64,000 bases of DNA from Pseudomonas ovata (GTDB lineage: Bacteria; Pseudomonadota; Gammaproteobacteria; Pseudomonadales; Pseudomonadaceae): NCBI RefSeq assembly GCF_003131185.1, contig NZ_QFFU01000019.1, positions 1 to 64,000 on the forward strand, read 5' to 3'. The notes beneath the pieces are model-generated. The model ran no database searches and was not told where the DNA came from. It was given only the letters and a program-made list of their open reading frames with translations. Made by a program: the position numbers and the translations under genes. Below, piece after piece: positions 1 through 7,059 of this stretch. The stretch's first letter is position 1, and every line of letters starts with the position of its first letter.

Positions 1-441
1 CAGCTTCACTGGTCGTCCCCCGGCAACAAGGGTGAGTGCGCAATCCATTTTCGCGACCGGGCGATCTCTACGGCCTCTTTGAGGATTTCCGCTTCCATCG
101 TTTTCTTGCCCAGCATCCGTTGCAGTTCACGGATCTGCTTGAGCGCATCGCTCAGCTCGGAGGCTGGCACCACGGCTTCGCCAGCGCTGACCGCCGACAG
201 GCTTCCGTCCTGGTACAGCTTGCGCCACAGGAACAATTGGTTGGCATTGATGCCGTTGCGTCGGGCCACCACGGACACGCTTTGTCCCGGTTCAAGGCTC
301 TCGCGAACCATGGCCAGCTTCTGGTCGGTGCTCCAGCGGCGCCGGCGCTCCTGGCCGAGCAGCTCGCCACCCTTATCATTGCTGTTAGTCATAAACATAC
401 CCGTTTGCCTATCCCTTATCTTAAGGGGGGAACGGTGTCCT
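1..441 (-). mobile_element. IS3-family element (IS2-like), partial, one end in window
   Basis: The left edge of the window lies inside an insertion sequence whose OrfA is encoded at 6-398. The rest of the element, including the OrfB integrase, would continue past position 1. The outer end is placed near 441, where a G/C-run motif (ggtgtcc next to ggggggaa) looks like a terminal inverted repeat. This boundary is an estimate, because the partner repeat is outside the window and no target duplication can be checked. Confidence 0.6.
6..398 (-). CDS. IS3-family transposase OrfA (HTH_Tnp_1 protein)
   Basis: This 130-residue protein is of the OrfA type of IS2-like IS3 elements. It has a basic N-terminus (GQERRRRWSTDQKLAMVRES), a helix-turn-helix around residues 20-60 (VVARRNGINANQLFLWRKLY) and a C-terminal leucine-zipper-like helix (KQIRELQRMLGKKTMEAEIL). 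It binds the element ends and is normally fused by -1 frameshifting to OrfB, which carries the DDE catalytic domain. OrfB would lie downstream, beyond position 1, and is not seen. Two in-frame ATG codons (398 and 392) are possible starts. The length is normal for the family. Confidence 0.85.
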   Translation of the reverse strand: MFMTNSNDKGGELLGQERRRRWSTDQKLAMVRESLEPGQSVSVVARRNGINANQLFLWRKLYQDGSLSAVSAGEAVVPASELSDALKQIRELQRMLGKKTMEAEILKEAVEIARSRKWIAHSPLLPGDDQ

Positions 442-459
442 GTCTTTCATGGGGCTCGT

Positions 460-711
460 TCATCCGATCTGCACATGAGCCTCAGTAGCGAGCCGTTCCA
501 TCCTTTCTTTCGATGGCGGCGGCGTTGAATCACTGCATCCAGTAAGCAATAAACAGGCAGCGCCGACGAAGGCCCTTAATCGCCCATGAACGTGAATAGG
601 GATGGATGCACGATGGCATTTATCTCTCTTCGTCAGGTGAAAAAAGACGTTGAACACGCTCACTCGTTTCCCTTTAGATTTCGCTGTCATCCCTGCTCCT
701 GATTGGTCCAC
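460..711 (-). CDS. possible small lipoprotein fragment next to the IS end
   Basis: This is an 83-codon frame with an internal hydrophobic stretch ending in a lipobox-like LLLTGC, followed by Ser/Pro-rich residues. That pattern fits a lipoprotein signal peptide cleaved before Cys. The n-region is unusually long whichever Met is used (711 or 690). The protein stops only about 26 residues after the cysteine, beside the IS end, so it may be a gene remnant. No family is recognised and the frame could be non-coding. Confidence 0.3.
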   Translation of the reverse strand: MDQSGAGMTAKSKGKRVSVFNVFFHLTKRDKCHRASIPIHVHGRLRAFVGAACLLLTGCSDSTPPPSKERMERLATEAHVQIG

Positions 712-787
712 TATTTGAAGGCTTGCTTACCTGTGCCGATAGCGATGTGGGGCAGGGTGCCAGATCGAGCCGTCATCTCACTCATGG

Positions 788-1765
788 CTAATACCTCACC
801 TTGTAGGTCGGTGAGTCCTCTGGCCGGTTCTGCCGTCGATCATAGATCTTGGTCGTGCTGATATTGGCGTGACCCAGCCAGGCCTGCACCTTCGCAATGT
901 CCGCTTCATGCTCCAAGGCATTGGTTGCGGCTGTCGCACGCAGGCCATGCACGCCCAGGCCGGCGACTTCGATGCCGGCGATTTTTGCGTAGCTGCCGAC
1001 CAGGGCATAGATGCCATTGGCACTGATGCCGGCACCAGTCGACTGGCCCCGCAAGGGCAAGAACAACGGAGCTTTGCTGTCGAGCTGGTGGTGGCCGGAC
1101 ATTTCCAGGTACCCATAGATCCGTTCGGTCGCCACGGGGTGCAGCGGAATAAAACGCAGCTTGCCGCCCTTGCCGTGGACCTGCAGGTGCTTGATGCCCC
1201 GGCGTTCCTGAATGTCGCTGACCCTCAGCTGGGCGGCTTCCTCACGGCGCAGGCCGTGGTACAGCAGCACGGCGAGAATAGCCCGGTCACGCTGTCCCTT
1301 CAGCGTCTTGGCATCCGGCGCCTCGAGCAGAGCCTTGGCCTGTTGGTCGCCCAACGCCGGCGTCTTGCCCTCATTGGTTTCAATCTTGGGCCGCTTGACC
1401 CCATGTACCGGATTGCCCCCAGCCACGGCATTGGACTTCAGGAGGTGATCGAACAGGCTGGCCAGCGCCGCCAGTTTGCGCCGGATCGTGGCCCCGGCCA
1501 AGCCACGCTGCTCCAGCTCGGCACGCCAGGCCAGCACATGCGCTCGGTTCACCGCCCGAAACTCATCGGCCACGCTGAGTCCTACGAAGCCACAGAAGTC
1601 CTCGAGATCGGCCTGGTAGGCGCGGCGGGTACGTGGGTTATCGATATTGGCGAACCACTCGACCGCTGCCGGCACTTCAGCCAAGTGCTGAAACTGGGCG
1701 GCGGTGAGCCGTCGCTCGCCGGCGACCTGCAAGTCACCGTCAGGCTTATGGATCAGGTCATTCAT
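788..1765 (-). CDS. tyrosine recombinase / phage-type integrase
   Basis: This is a 325-residue site-specific recombinase of the XerC/D-like phage integrase family. The N-terminal SAM-like core-binding domain (about 20-120) is followed by the catalytic domain. Catalytic residues are visible in order: Arg in GLRREEAAQL, Lys in VHGKGGKLRF, His-x-x-Arg in VHGLRAT, His in LGHANIS and the nucleophile Tyr in KIYDRR. The start at 1765 is preferred over upstream frames because AAGGA lies five bases ahead of it. Its ATG overlaps the stop of the 72-aa gene upstream (atgaatga), implying translational coupling. It is last in a three-gene operon and probably mobilises the element that interrupts the toxin gene near 2310. 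Confidence 0.92.
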   Translation of the reverse strand: MNDLIHKPDGDLQVAGERRLTAAQFQHLAEVPAAVEWFANIDNPRTRRAYQADLEDFCGFVGLSVADEFRAVNRAHVLAWRAELEQRGLAGATIRRKLAALASLFDHLLKSNAVAGGNPVHGVKRPKIETNEGKTPALGDQQAKALLEAPDAKTLKGQRDRAILAVLLYHGLRREEAAQLRVSDIQERRGIKHLQVHGKGGKLRFIPLHPVATERIYGYLEMSGHHQLDSKAPLFLPLRGQSTGAGISANGIYALVGSYAKIAGIEVAGLGVHGLRATAATNALEHEADIAKVQAWLGHANISTTKIYDRRQNRPEDSPTYKVRY

Positions 1766-1976
1766 CGTCATCCTTGGTGGTGTTCGGGCACATCTCATCG
1801 ATTACACGGGTTGTCTCGTGGGTACAGTTCTCTGCGATGCCGGATACGTCCCGATCGCACAGCGTCGGTTCAACAGAGCAGCCACCGCCCAGGTCTGTCG
1901 CCTGGGCGTGCACGAAGACGCTGCGCGTAGATCGAGCGTCCCAGATCGTGGTGACGGTGCAGGCTGCGCACATCAT
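1758..1976 (-). CDS. 72-aa cysteine-rich protein between zinc-ribbon gene and integrase
   Basis: This small gene of unknown function encodes 72 residues with six cysteines (positions about 3, 6, 33, 40, 51 and 63) and an acidic tail ending TKDDDE. It looks real because its ATG overlaps the upstream stop as ATGA, and its own stop overlaps the integrase start within eight bases, so all three genes are coupled. The N-terminal MMCAACT could be half of a metal site. The cysteines and position suggest an accessory to recombination or its control, but that is inference only. Confidence 0.55.
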   Translation of the reverse strand: MMCAACTVTTIWDARSTRSVFVHAQATDLGGGCSVEPTLCDRDVSGIAENCTHETTRVIDEMCPNTTKDDDE

Positions 1977-2332
1977 GCCGAGGCGATGGTGCAGGGTATG
2001 CAGTTGACGTAGTGATCGGGATTGACCAGTCGATGACCAAAGTCCTGCACCACCAGAAGCCAGCTTTTCTCTTTATAGGTGCTCGGGCTGGAGGCCTTGA
2101 GTACGCCAATGCCCAGACGGTTGTAGTCGTGCAGGTAAACGATCCGGTCACCGATGGTCAACTGCCGGGGCAGGCGTCGCTCGACCAGGTAGTGGGTGCC
2201 GGCGGGGTCGGCCATCTTGATGTGAACCGGTTGATGGCACCTCAAACAGTTCCAGGTGCGGTCATCGAGTTCGGTGTTGGCATCGAGGCGTTCGCGGGAG
2301 CAGGTGGGGCAGGGTGTTCGAGAGATCCGCAT
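1973..2332 (-). CDS. zinc-ribbon protein, first gene of integrase operon
   Basis: This protein has 119 residues from the ATG at 2332; a TTG at 2341 is possible but less likely. Three Cys-x2-Cys pairs are visible: CPTC near residue 8, CLRC near residue 29 and CIPC near the C-terminus. They form at least one zinc-ribbon. The central region (VERRLPRQLTIGDRIVYLHD) is beta-rich. No named family is recognised. It precedes the 72-aa gene with an ATGA overlap and heads the integrase operon. Its first codons lie on DNA that, read on the other strand, encodes the conserved part of a RelE/HigB toxin, so the gene starts right at the element junction. Confidence 0.6.
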   Translation of the reverse strand: MRISRTPCPTCSRERLDANTELDDRTWNCLRCHQPVHIKMADPAGTHYLVERRLPRQLTIGDRIVYLHDYNRLGIGVLKASSPSTYKEKSWLLVVQDFGHRLVNPDHYVNCIPCTIASA

Positions 2333-2480
2333 CAAGTGCAAAGATGGGGCTTTTCGCGTGTTTTATGTGGTGAACCGGCCGGAAGCAATTTACGTCCTGC
2401 ACGCGTTTCGCAAGACCACTGAAAAGACGGAAAAGCGCGATATTGACCTGGCGGCAACCCGGTACAAATCGCTGGACTGA
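2307..2480 (+). pseudogene. 5'-truncated RelE/HigB (Gp49-type) toxin remnant
   Basis: The frame from about 2307 encodes the C-terminal half of a Gp49/HigB-type toxin, with GVREIRIK, then FRVFYVV, YVLHAFRKTTEKT and DIDLAATRYKSL. In intact members this segment is preceded by 40-50 residues containing the first helices, and these are missing. Upstream the reading frame runs into the antisense of the zinc-ribbon gene. No start codon with a ribosome-binding site is evident. The matching XRE antitoxin follows at 2613. I infer that insertion of the integrase-bearing element at about 2307-2320 separated the toxin from its 5' end. Confidence 0.7.
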
Positions 2481-2489
2481 CTGATCGCG

Positions 2490-2612
2490 ACGCCCCCTAG
2501 CATCAGGGGGGAGTCGACAACCCCTTCCGTTTACGGTAAGGGGTAAAGTCGTAGATATAGTCCCTACTCAAAGTACTTTTCTAGATGAAATAGTAGTAGG
2601 AATGAGGAATAA
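2490..2612 (+). promoter_or_regulatory. toxin-antitoxin spacer with three inverted repeats
   Basis: Between the toxin remnant and the antitoxin lie three dyads: ccccct/aggggg near 2494-2511, cccctt/aagggg near 2521-2545, and cctact/agtagg near 2565-2600. HigA/XRE antitoxins usually bind such dyads to autorepress, so one may be the operator. The spacer of about 130 bases is longer than usual for this pair. Confidence 0.4.
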
Positions 2613-2900
2613 ATGATGGCAAACGAACGCTCTACCTCCGTGTGGGATGCGTTGGTTGATTCGCCAGAAGAGGCCGAGAATCTTCGGCTGCGCTCCAAGC
2701 TGATGCGGGTGCTGAGCAAGACCGTACGGTCCTGGGACCTGCCGCAAAAAGATGCGGCACGACAGCTCCACGTTACTCAGCCGCGTTTGAGTGAGCTGCT
2801 GAACGGGAAAATTGATAAGTTTTCCCTGGATGCTCTGGTGAACCTGTTGGCCTACGCAAATTTGGAAGTCGATTTGACCGTTAAGGAAAAAGCGGCCTGA
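2613..2900 (+). CDS. XRE-family antitoxin (HigA/MqsA-like, Gp49 partner)
   Basis: This 95-residue protein has an XRE/HTH_37-type DNA-binding domain. The helix-turn-helix covers about residues 48-75 (PQKDAARQLHVTQPRLSELL), followed by NGKIDKFSLDALVNLLAYA, a signature of antitoxins paired with Gp49/HigB toxins. It would neutralise the toxin and repress its own promoter. The start at 2613 follows GAGGAA by about six bases; a second ATG follows directly. The partner toxin upstream is truncated, so the gene is now an antitoxin without a functional toxin, though it could still act in trans. Confidence 0.85.
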   Translation: MMANERSTSVWDALVDSPEEAENLRLRSKLMRVLSKTVRSWDLPQKDAARQLHVTQPRLSELLNGKIDKFSLDALVNLLAYANLEVDLTVKEKAA

Positions 2901-2928
2901 TCCACCAAGCGGCAAATCAACACGATGG

Positions 2929-2960
2929 GCTGGCCTTTAGGCCGGCCTGTTTCGTTTCTG
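2929..2960 (+). terminator. rho-independent terminator after antitoxin
   Basis: The hairpin gctggcc-ttta-ggccggc is followed by the T-rich run ctgtttcgttt. It lies 28 bases after the antitoxin stop and is oriented for the plus strand. Confidence 0.6.
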
Positions 2961-3051
2961 AATCATGTCAGGGCATTGGCCCCTATAGGCGACGTGCAAC
3001 TCATGCAGGCTCAAGCCTGGCGCTTGAAATCAACCCCCACCCATCCCCCTA

Positions 3052-3908
3052 GGGTCTGTTGCTGTTTCGACGTAACCCCTTGATTTTTAAAAGAACAGGC
3101 CCGTATTGTTGGAGTTCTCACACAACACCAATACGAGCCTGTAATGCCCCGATTAATGCTCAGTGATGAGCACTGGCCGAAGCTGTTGAAAATTCTGAAG
3201 CACTACGGCCTCTATCTCAAGCGCGATTTGCGAATGACGGTGGAAAGCATGCTTTACCGCATGCGAACAGGCTGTCCCTGGAGAGACCTGCCGAAGAAGT
3301 TTGGCAACTGGAACAAGGTCTATAAACGCTTCAATGCCTGGTCGGCCTCAGGCAAATGGCTCGAGATTTTCAAGCGGCTGGTGGATGAACCCGACATGGA
3401 ATGGGTCTTCATTGATGGCAGCTATGCCAAGGCCCATCAACACAGCGCAGGCGCTGCTGGCACCCATGATCAGGCCATAGGCAAAAGCCGGGCGGGCAAT
3501 ACCAGCAAGATCCATCTGGCTGTGGATGCGTATGGCCTGCCCATCGAGTTCCGGATTACCGGTGGACAGTTCAATGATTGCACGCAGGCCCCAGGCCTCA
3601 TTGCCGAACTTGAGGGGGCAGGGACGATCATTGCGGACAAAGGCTACGACAGCCTGAAAATACGCGAGCAGATCGAGCAACAGGGAGCTCAGGTGGTGAT
3701 CCCCAGAAGGCGAGGCTCGGTGGAGGGTAATGGGAGTCTGGATCGGGGACTTTATCGAAACAGGCATTTGGTCGAGAACGCCTTTGCCCGGCTGAAACAC
3801 TACCAGGCAGTGGCAACGCGTTACGACAAGCTCAAGAGAAATTACGAGAGCGTAATCGCCATGGCCTGCGCCTTCCTCTGGTTACCCATGTGAAACGGCA
3901 ACAGACCC
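3052..3908 (+). mobile_element. complete IS5-family insertion sequence (IS427-like), 857 bp
   Basis: Terminal inverted repeats are visible at both ends: left gggtctgttgctgtttcg and right, on the opposite strand, gggtctgttgccgtttca (two mismatches in 18). A TA duplication flanks the element (3050-3051 and 3909-3910) within a CTAG target. The single transposase gene is intact, so the element may be active. The same termini bound a 206-bp non-autonomous element at 34744-34949. Confidence 0.85.
3144..3893 (+). CDS. IS5-family transposase (DUF4096 + DDE domain)
   Basis: This 249-residue, single-frame transposase is full length. The N-terminal DUF4096 region (MLSDEHWPKLLKIL to TGCPWRDLPKKFGNW) binds the ends. 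The DDE catalytic core shows Asp in WVFIDGSY, Asp in IIADKGYDS and Glu in RHLVENAFARLK. The stop lies inside the right terminal repeat. It probably supplies transposase in trans to the MITE-like element at 34744. Confidence 0.93.
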   Translation: MPRLMLSDEHWPKLLKILKHYGLYLKRDLRMTVESMLYRMRTGCPWRDLPKKFGNWNKVYKRFNAWSASGKWLEIFKRLVDEPDMEWVFIDGSYAKAHQHSAGAAGTHDQAIGKSRAGNTSKIHLAVDAYGLPIEFRITGGQFNDCTQAPGLIAELEGAGTIIADKGYDSLKIREQIEQQGAQVVIPRRRGSVEGNGSLDRGLYRNRHLVENAFARLKHYQAVATRYDKLKRNYESVIAMACAFLWLPM

Positions 3909-3952
3909 TAGCCCAATCAATCGCCGCCACGAGGCGCAAACAGGAAAACAAA

Positions 3953-3980
3953 AAAGGCCCACCTTTCGGTGAGCCTTTTC
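3953..3980 (-). terminator. terminator of tRNA-Thr transcript
   Basis: On the minus strand an aaaaggctcacc/ggtgggcctttt hairpin with a cgaa loop is followed by a T run. It lies about 13 bases past the tRNA 3' end. Confidence 0.75.
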
Positions 3981-3992
3981 TGGTGTTTCGTA

Positions 3993-4068
<76 letters not shown>

Positions 4069-4079
4069 AATGGGGGGCG

Positions 4080-4107
4080 ATTATATAGACTCTGGCGCGC
4101 TTGTAAA
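4080..4107 (-). promoter_or_regulatory. sigma-70 promoter of tRNA-Thr
   Basis: On the minus strand TTTACA (4107-4102) and a perfect TATAAT (4085-4080) are separated by 16 bases. The -10 ends 11 bases before the tRNA 5' end. A GC-rich discriminator (cgcccccc), typical of stringently controlled stable-RNA promoters, follows. Confidence 0.8.
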
Positions 4108-4109
4108 GC

Positions 4110-4400
4110 CTAGCTTGCTGATTCGGTTGAAGAAAAATTTTCGATGGGTGGTGGGGTGATTGGCGCCCCGATCTGCTCGCGAATACGATGGCACAGACGA
4201 AGCCGATGTGCCGATTTGACTGGCCGCATTCGCCAGCAGAGCTGCCTCCCACGGTGTCAGGTCCTTGCCGATCGGCCTGAAAATCATTTGCGCCGTACCC
4301 TGGGATCCCATTCAGCATAAATCCGCCGGTTTCATTGAAGCTCTGGCGTTTCAGGCCGATACAGTTGCGAGCTGGCAAGTTGCCATGGACCACAGGCGCG
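4110..4400. other. intergenic region with a decayed REP half-site
   Basis: No gene is seen. Near 4228-4252 the sequence cgccagcagagctgcctccc matches one half of the REP units in the 22985-23700 array, so this is a remnant of that family. Confidence 0.4.
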
Positions 4401-5396
4401 ATGCAGAAGACCCTGACCCACTACGAGCAGTTGAATGTCGCGCGGGATGCGACGCCCGAGCAGATCAAGCGGGCGTATCGCAAGCTGGCGCAGCAGCTGC
4501 ATCCTGATCGTAATCCGGCGCCGAATGCGTCGGATCTGATGTGCGAGCTCAATGCCTGCCATGAGGTGCTGCGCAACCCGGCCAAGCGGATCCTGTATGA
4601 CGCGCAATTGGCCGAGGATGAGCGGCGTGCGCGCGGGTTGGGGTCGCACAACGGTATCCGTCAGGGTGCGGCGATGTATGCGGCGGCGGCCCAGCCGGCG
4701 CGGCCTGCACCTTCGGCGGCTCGGCCGCACACGGCCGGCAGGGGCGCAGGGGCCGGCGCTGCTGCGGCCGCCATGCAGATGCCGGGCCGGCCGCGGCACC
4801 TGTGGCGTTGGGGCGTGGTGTTCGTGCTGTTTTGTGCAGGCGGTGCCTGGATGGGTTATGAACGCGGTGCGATGCATTCGTATGTGCCGACCGAGGCGCT
4901 GCCGGTGATCGAGCCGGTGGCCGCGCCGAACGTTCCCCATCCCGACCTGACCAATGCGGTGCTGACGCCGACCATCGCCGCGCCTGAATGCGAAGTGCCG
5001 CTGCTCGACCCGACGGGGGCGCCGTGGCCGGTGCAGGCCGGTTATCTCAAGGGCTTGCCGATGCGCAAGGACACGGGGTGGTCGCAGATCGTGATCGACA
5101 ACGTGGGCGGCAAGTCGGCGGTGTACGCCAAGGTCACCGATGCCGTGGGGCGCAATGCCTTTCGGTATGCCTACATTCCGGCCGGCGGGCAGTTCACTTT
5201 TGCGCGGATGGACGCCGGTTACTACTTGCTCAAGTACCAGATGCTCGACACCGGCTGCGTGTTTGCCTCAAGCCGGATTCTGCTGGAAGAGACGCCGATG
5301 GGCAGCCAGATCAAGTCCAGCGTCTACAAGCTGACCCTGAGCAAGCTGCATGAGCGTGGCGGTTCACCTGCGCGCCTGAAGGCCGATCAGTTCTGA
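4401..5396 (+). CDS. J-domain (DnaJ-like) membrane protein
   Basis: This 331-residue protein has an N-terminal J domain (about residues 5-70) with the diagnostic HPD loop in QQLHPDRNP, so it should stimulate an Hsp70 (DnaK-type) ATPase. An Ala/Pro-rich linker (about 85-130) leads to one membrane segment (WRWGVVFVLFCAGGAWMG, about 135-152). A C-terminal domain of about 160 residues of unknown fold follows and probably faces the periplasm. The start at 4401 is chosen because the J domain begins a few residues later; the frame is open further upstream, but that part has no J-domain homology. The J domain probably recruits DnaK to a membrane site; its client is unknown. Confidence 0.8.
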   Translation: MQKTLTHYEQLNVARDATPEQIKRAYRKLAQQLHPDRNPAPNASDLMCELNACHEVLRNPAKRILYDAQLAEDERRARGLGSHNGIRQGAAMYAAAAQPARPAPSAARPHTAGRGAGAGAAAAAMQMPGRPRHLWRWGVVFVLFCAGGAWMGYERGAMHSYVPTEALPVIEPVAAPNVPHPDLTNAVLTPTIAAPECEVPLLDPTGAPWPVQAGYLKGLPMRKDTGWSQIVIDNVGGKSAVYAKVTDAVGRNAFRYAYIPAGGQFTFARMDAGYYLLKYQMLDTGCVFASSRILLEETPMGSQIKSSVYKLTLSKLHERGGSPARLKADQF

Positions 5397-5657
5397 CCGC
5401 CACCCGTTAAAACGCCCCTGCGCATGCCGCAGGGTGTGGCTGCCCAACAGCCCCGACCAACCAGCACACTCAAAGTCTTATTCACAAGTTCATGCGCGCC
5501 CGATGGGTTTCTGACCGATGGCCGAAATCCGGACGGACGCCTGCTCGCCAGCCGGCGGATTACGCGGGGCTTGACTTTATGTGCAGGATTATTCCGCTTC
5601 GCGTGCAGGGTATTTTCGACGGTGTTTTCCCCAGGTTCAGGAATTTAATCAACAGAG

Positions 5658-6878
5658 TTATCCACAGGTTGTGGTAGCCGATTGTCGGGCAATCAGCAGC
5701 AGGTTGCGGGGTGTCAGGCTGGCGGGGCAGAAGGTGCCGAGCTGCACCTGATAGCCGCGTGCTTGCAAGTACAGCGCCCGGTCGAGTACCAGCCACAGTT
5801 CCAGTGGGCGGCGGAACAGGTTGCGCACCAGTTCCAGGTTGCGTACTTCAGCCAGGCGTTGCCAGCCGGCGGCCTCCAGCGCCGCCCAGTCTTGCTGGCC
5901 GGGAGCAGGCAGATTTTTCAAGGCGGCCAGTTCCTTGCAGTAGTCGGCGTAGGGTTTGGCCAGCCAGGCCACCGGCAGCGAAGGGGTCGACAAATAATCG
6001 TCGAGGCTGCGCAGCCGGCGTTGCAGCAGGTCGAAGCCCAGGCGCCGGGCCATGGACTGGTCGCGCTGGCGGCGCACCCGCGCCGGGGCGGTGACGGTCT
6101 CGCTCAGCGGCAGGCCCAGGTCGTCGCGGGACAGTCTCAGGGCCGAGGCCTGGCCCTCGGGTGACAAGGCCTGGTAGTGAGCGTGGCGGGTGCGGTTGTA
6201 GCAGCACGGCGCGATTGCCAGTTGCGGGCAGCCGGCGTCGCTGGCCAGTTGCATCAGTTGCACATGCAGGTCGCCGCAGGCATGCAGGGCCACCGGGGTA
6301 TGCCCGGCGTGCAGGCGATGGCGTGTGTCACCGGCCATCACGTCTTGTTGCAGGTGCTCGGCCTGGACCTTGTGCCGCACGCTCAGCGCCTGCCCGGCCT
6401 CGATCAGCGCCGGGTCGTGTTCCAGGCAGGTCAGACGCTGGTGAGCATGGGTCAGGCGCCGGCCCAAATGGCCCTTGCCGGCGCACCAGTCGAGCCAGTG
6501 GGTGGGCGCCGGCGTGAGGTTCAAGTGGCTGGCGAAGGCTTCGATCTGCTGCCATTTGCGCCCCGGTACGTCGACGCTCAGGCGCGGCTCGACCGGTGCC
6601 AGCGGCTGGCTGGGCAGTACGTCGATGTGGGCCAGCGCGACGGCCTCGGCGGCCAGCTGTGGGAAAGGCGCGGGGGCTTGCAGGTGCTCGGGGTGATTGT
6701 GGGCGGCTTCGGCCTCTTCCAGGGTGCGGCTGCGCAGCCAGCGGGCCAGCTCGGGGTGCAGCGCTTCCCAGGCCAGGTGCCGTTCAGTGAAGGGCTTGGG
6801 CCGCCACAGCGCCTGGTGCTCGATCAGGAAGCGGTCGAGGGCGTGGAAGCGGGTGAGCAGGTCGCAAGGGTTGGGCAT
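5658..6878 (-). CDS. SAM-dependent methyltransferase, Methyltransf_32-type
   Basis: The protein has 406 residues from the ATG at 6878. A Rossmann-type methyltransferase motif I is clear (LDWCAGKGHLGRRL, about residues 128-141), followed by CLEHDPALIEAG (acidic ribose-binding motif) and HACGDLHVQ. The motif LAIAPCCYNR is typical of the Methyltransf_32 family related to eukaryotic METTL25/RRNAD1 proteins. The substrate is unknown; RNA or protein are possible. The upstream region contains GTTATGG repeats phased at about 11 bp. The open frame continues upstream to 7004 through those repeats, but that extension looks non-coding. Confidence 0.75.
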   Translation of the reverse strand: MPNPCDLLTRFHALDRFLIEHQALWRPKPFTERHLAWEALHPELARWLRSRTLEEAEAAHNHPEHLQAPAPFPQLAAEAVALAHIDVLPSQPLAPVEPRLSVDVPGRKWQQIEAFASHLNLTPAPTHWLDWCAGKGHLGRRLTHAHQRLTCLEHDPALIEAGQALSVRHKVQAEHLQQDVMAGDTRHRLHAGHTPVALHACGDLHVQLMQLASDAGCPQLAIAPCCYNRTRHAHYQALSPEGQASALRLSRDDLGLPLSETVTAPARVRRQRDQSMARRLGFDLLQRRLRSLDDYLSTPSLPVAWLAKPYADYCKELAALKNLPAPGQQDWAALEAAGWQRLAEVRNLELVRNLFRRPLELWLVLDRALYLQARGYQVQLGTFCPASLTPRNLLLIARQSATTTCG

Positions 6879-6968
6879 GGTGGTCAAGGATCTGGCACTG
6901 GGAGACTGTGTTTTATGATCGTGCTGAATCTTTATAGGGGCACGGGGCGTAGAGCGGTGTCGGTAGGC

Positions 6969-7059
6969 CCATAAAATTCCATAACGACCCCATAACTGCC
7001 CCATAACTGCCCCATAACACGTGTTTAGCGACCATAACTGACTGTGGTCGCCCCATAAC
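6969..7059 (-). repeat. helically phased CCATAAC iterons upstream of the methyltransferase gene
   Basis: The motif CCATAAC occurs at 6979, 6990, 7001, 7012, 7032 and 7053, with a variant (CCATAAA) at 6969. Four copies are exactly 11 bp apart and the others are about two helical turns away, so all lie on one face of the DNA. They fill the gap between the AlbA_2/RecG-like gene and the methyltransferase gene. A binding site for a cooperative regulator is likely. Confidence 0.6.

Noticed and set aside
1..3910. Integrative element anchored at the tRNA-Thr gene
   Set aside because: No duplicated tRNA 3' end is visible, the integrase lies more than 2 kb away, and the junction evidence points to the toxin gene instead.
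5658..5666. DnaA-box-like TTATCCACA
   Set aside because: A single copy within the methyltransferase 3' end, without AT-rich DNA, dnaA/dnaN or other boxes, so not an origin.
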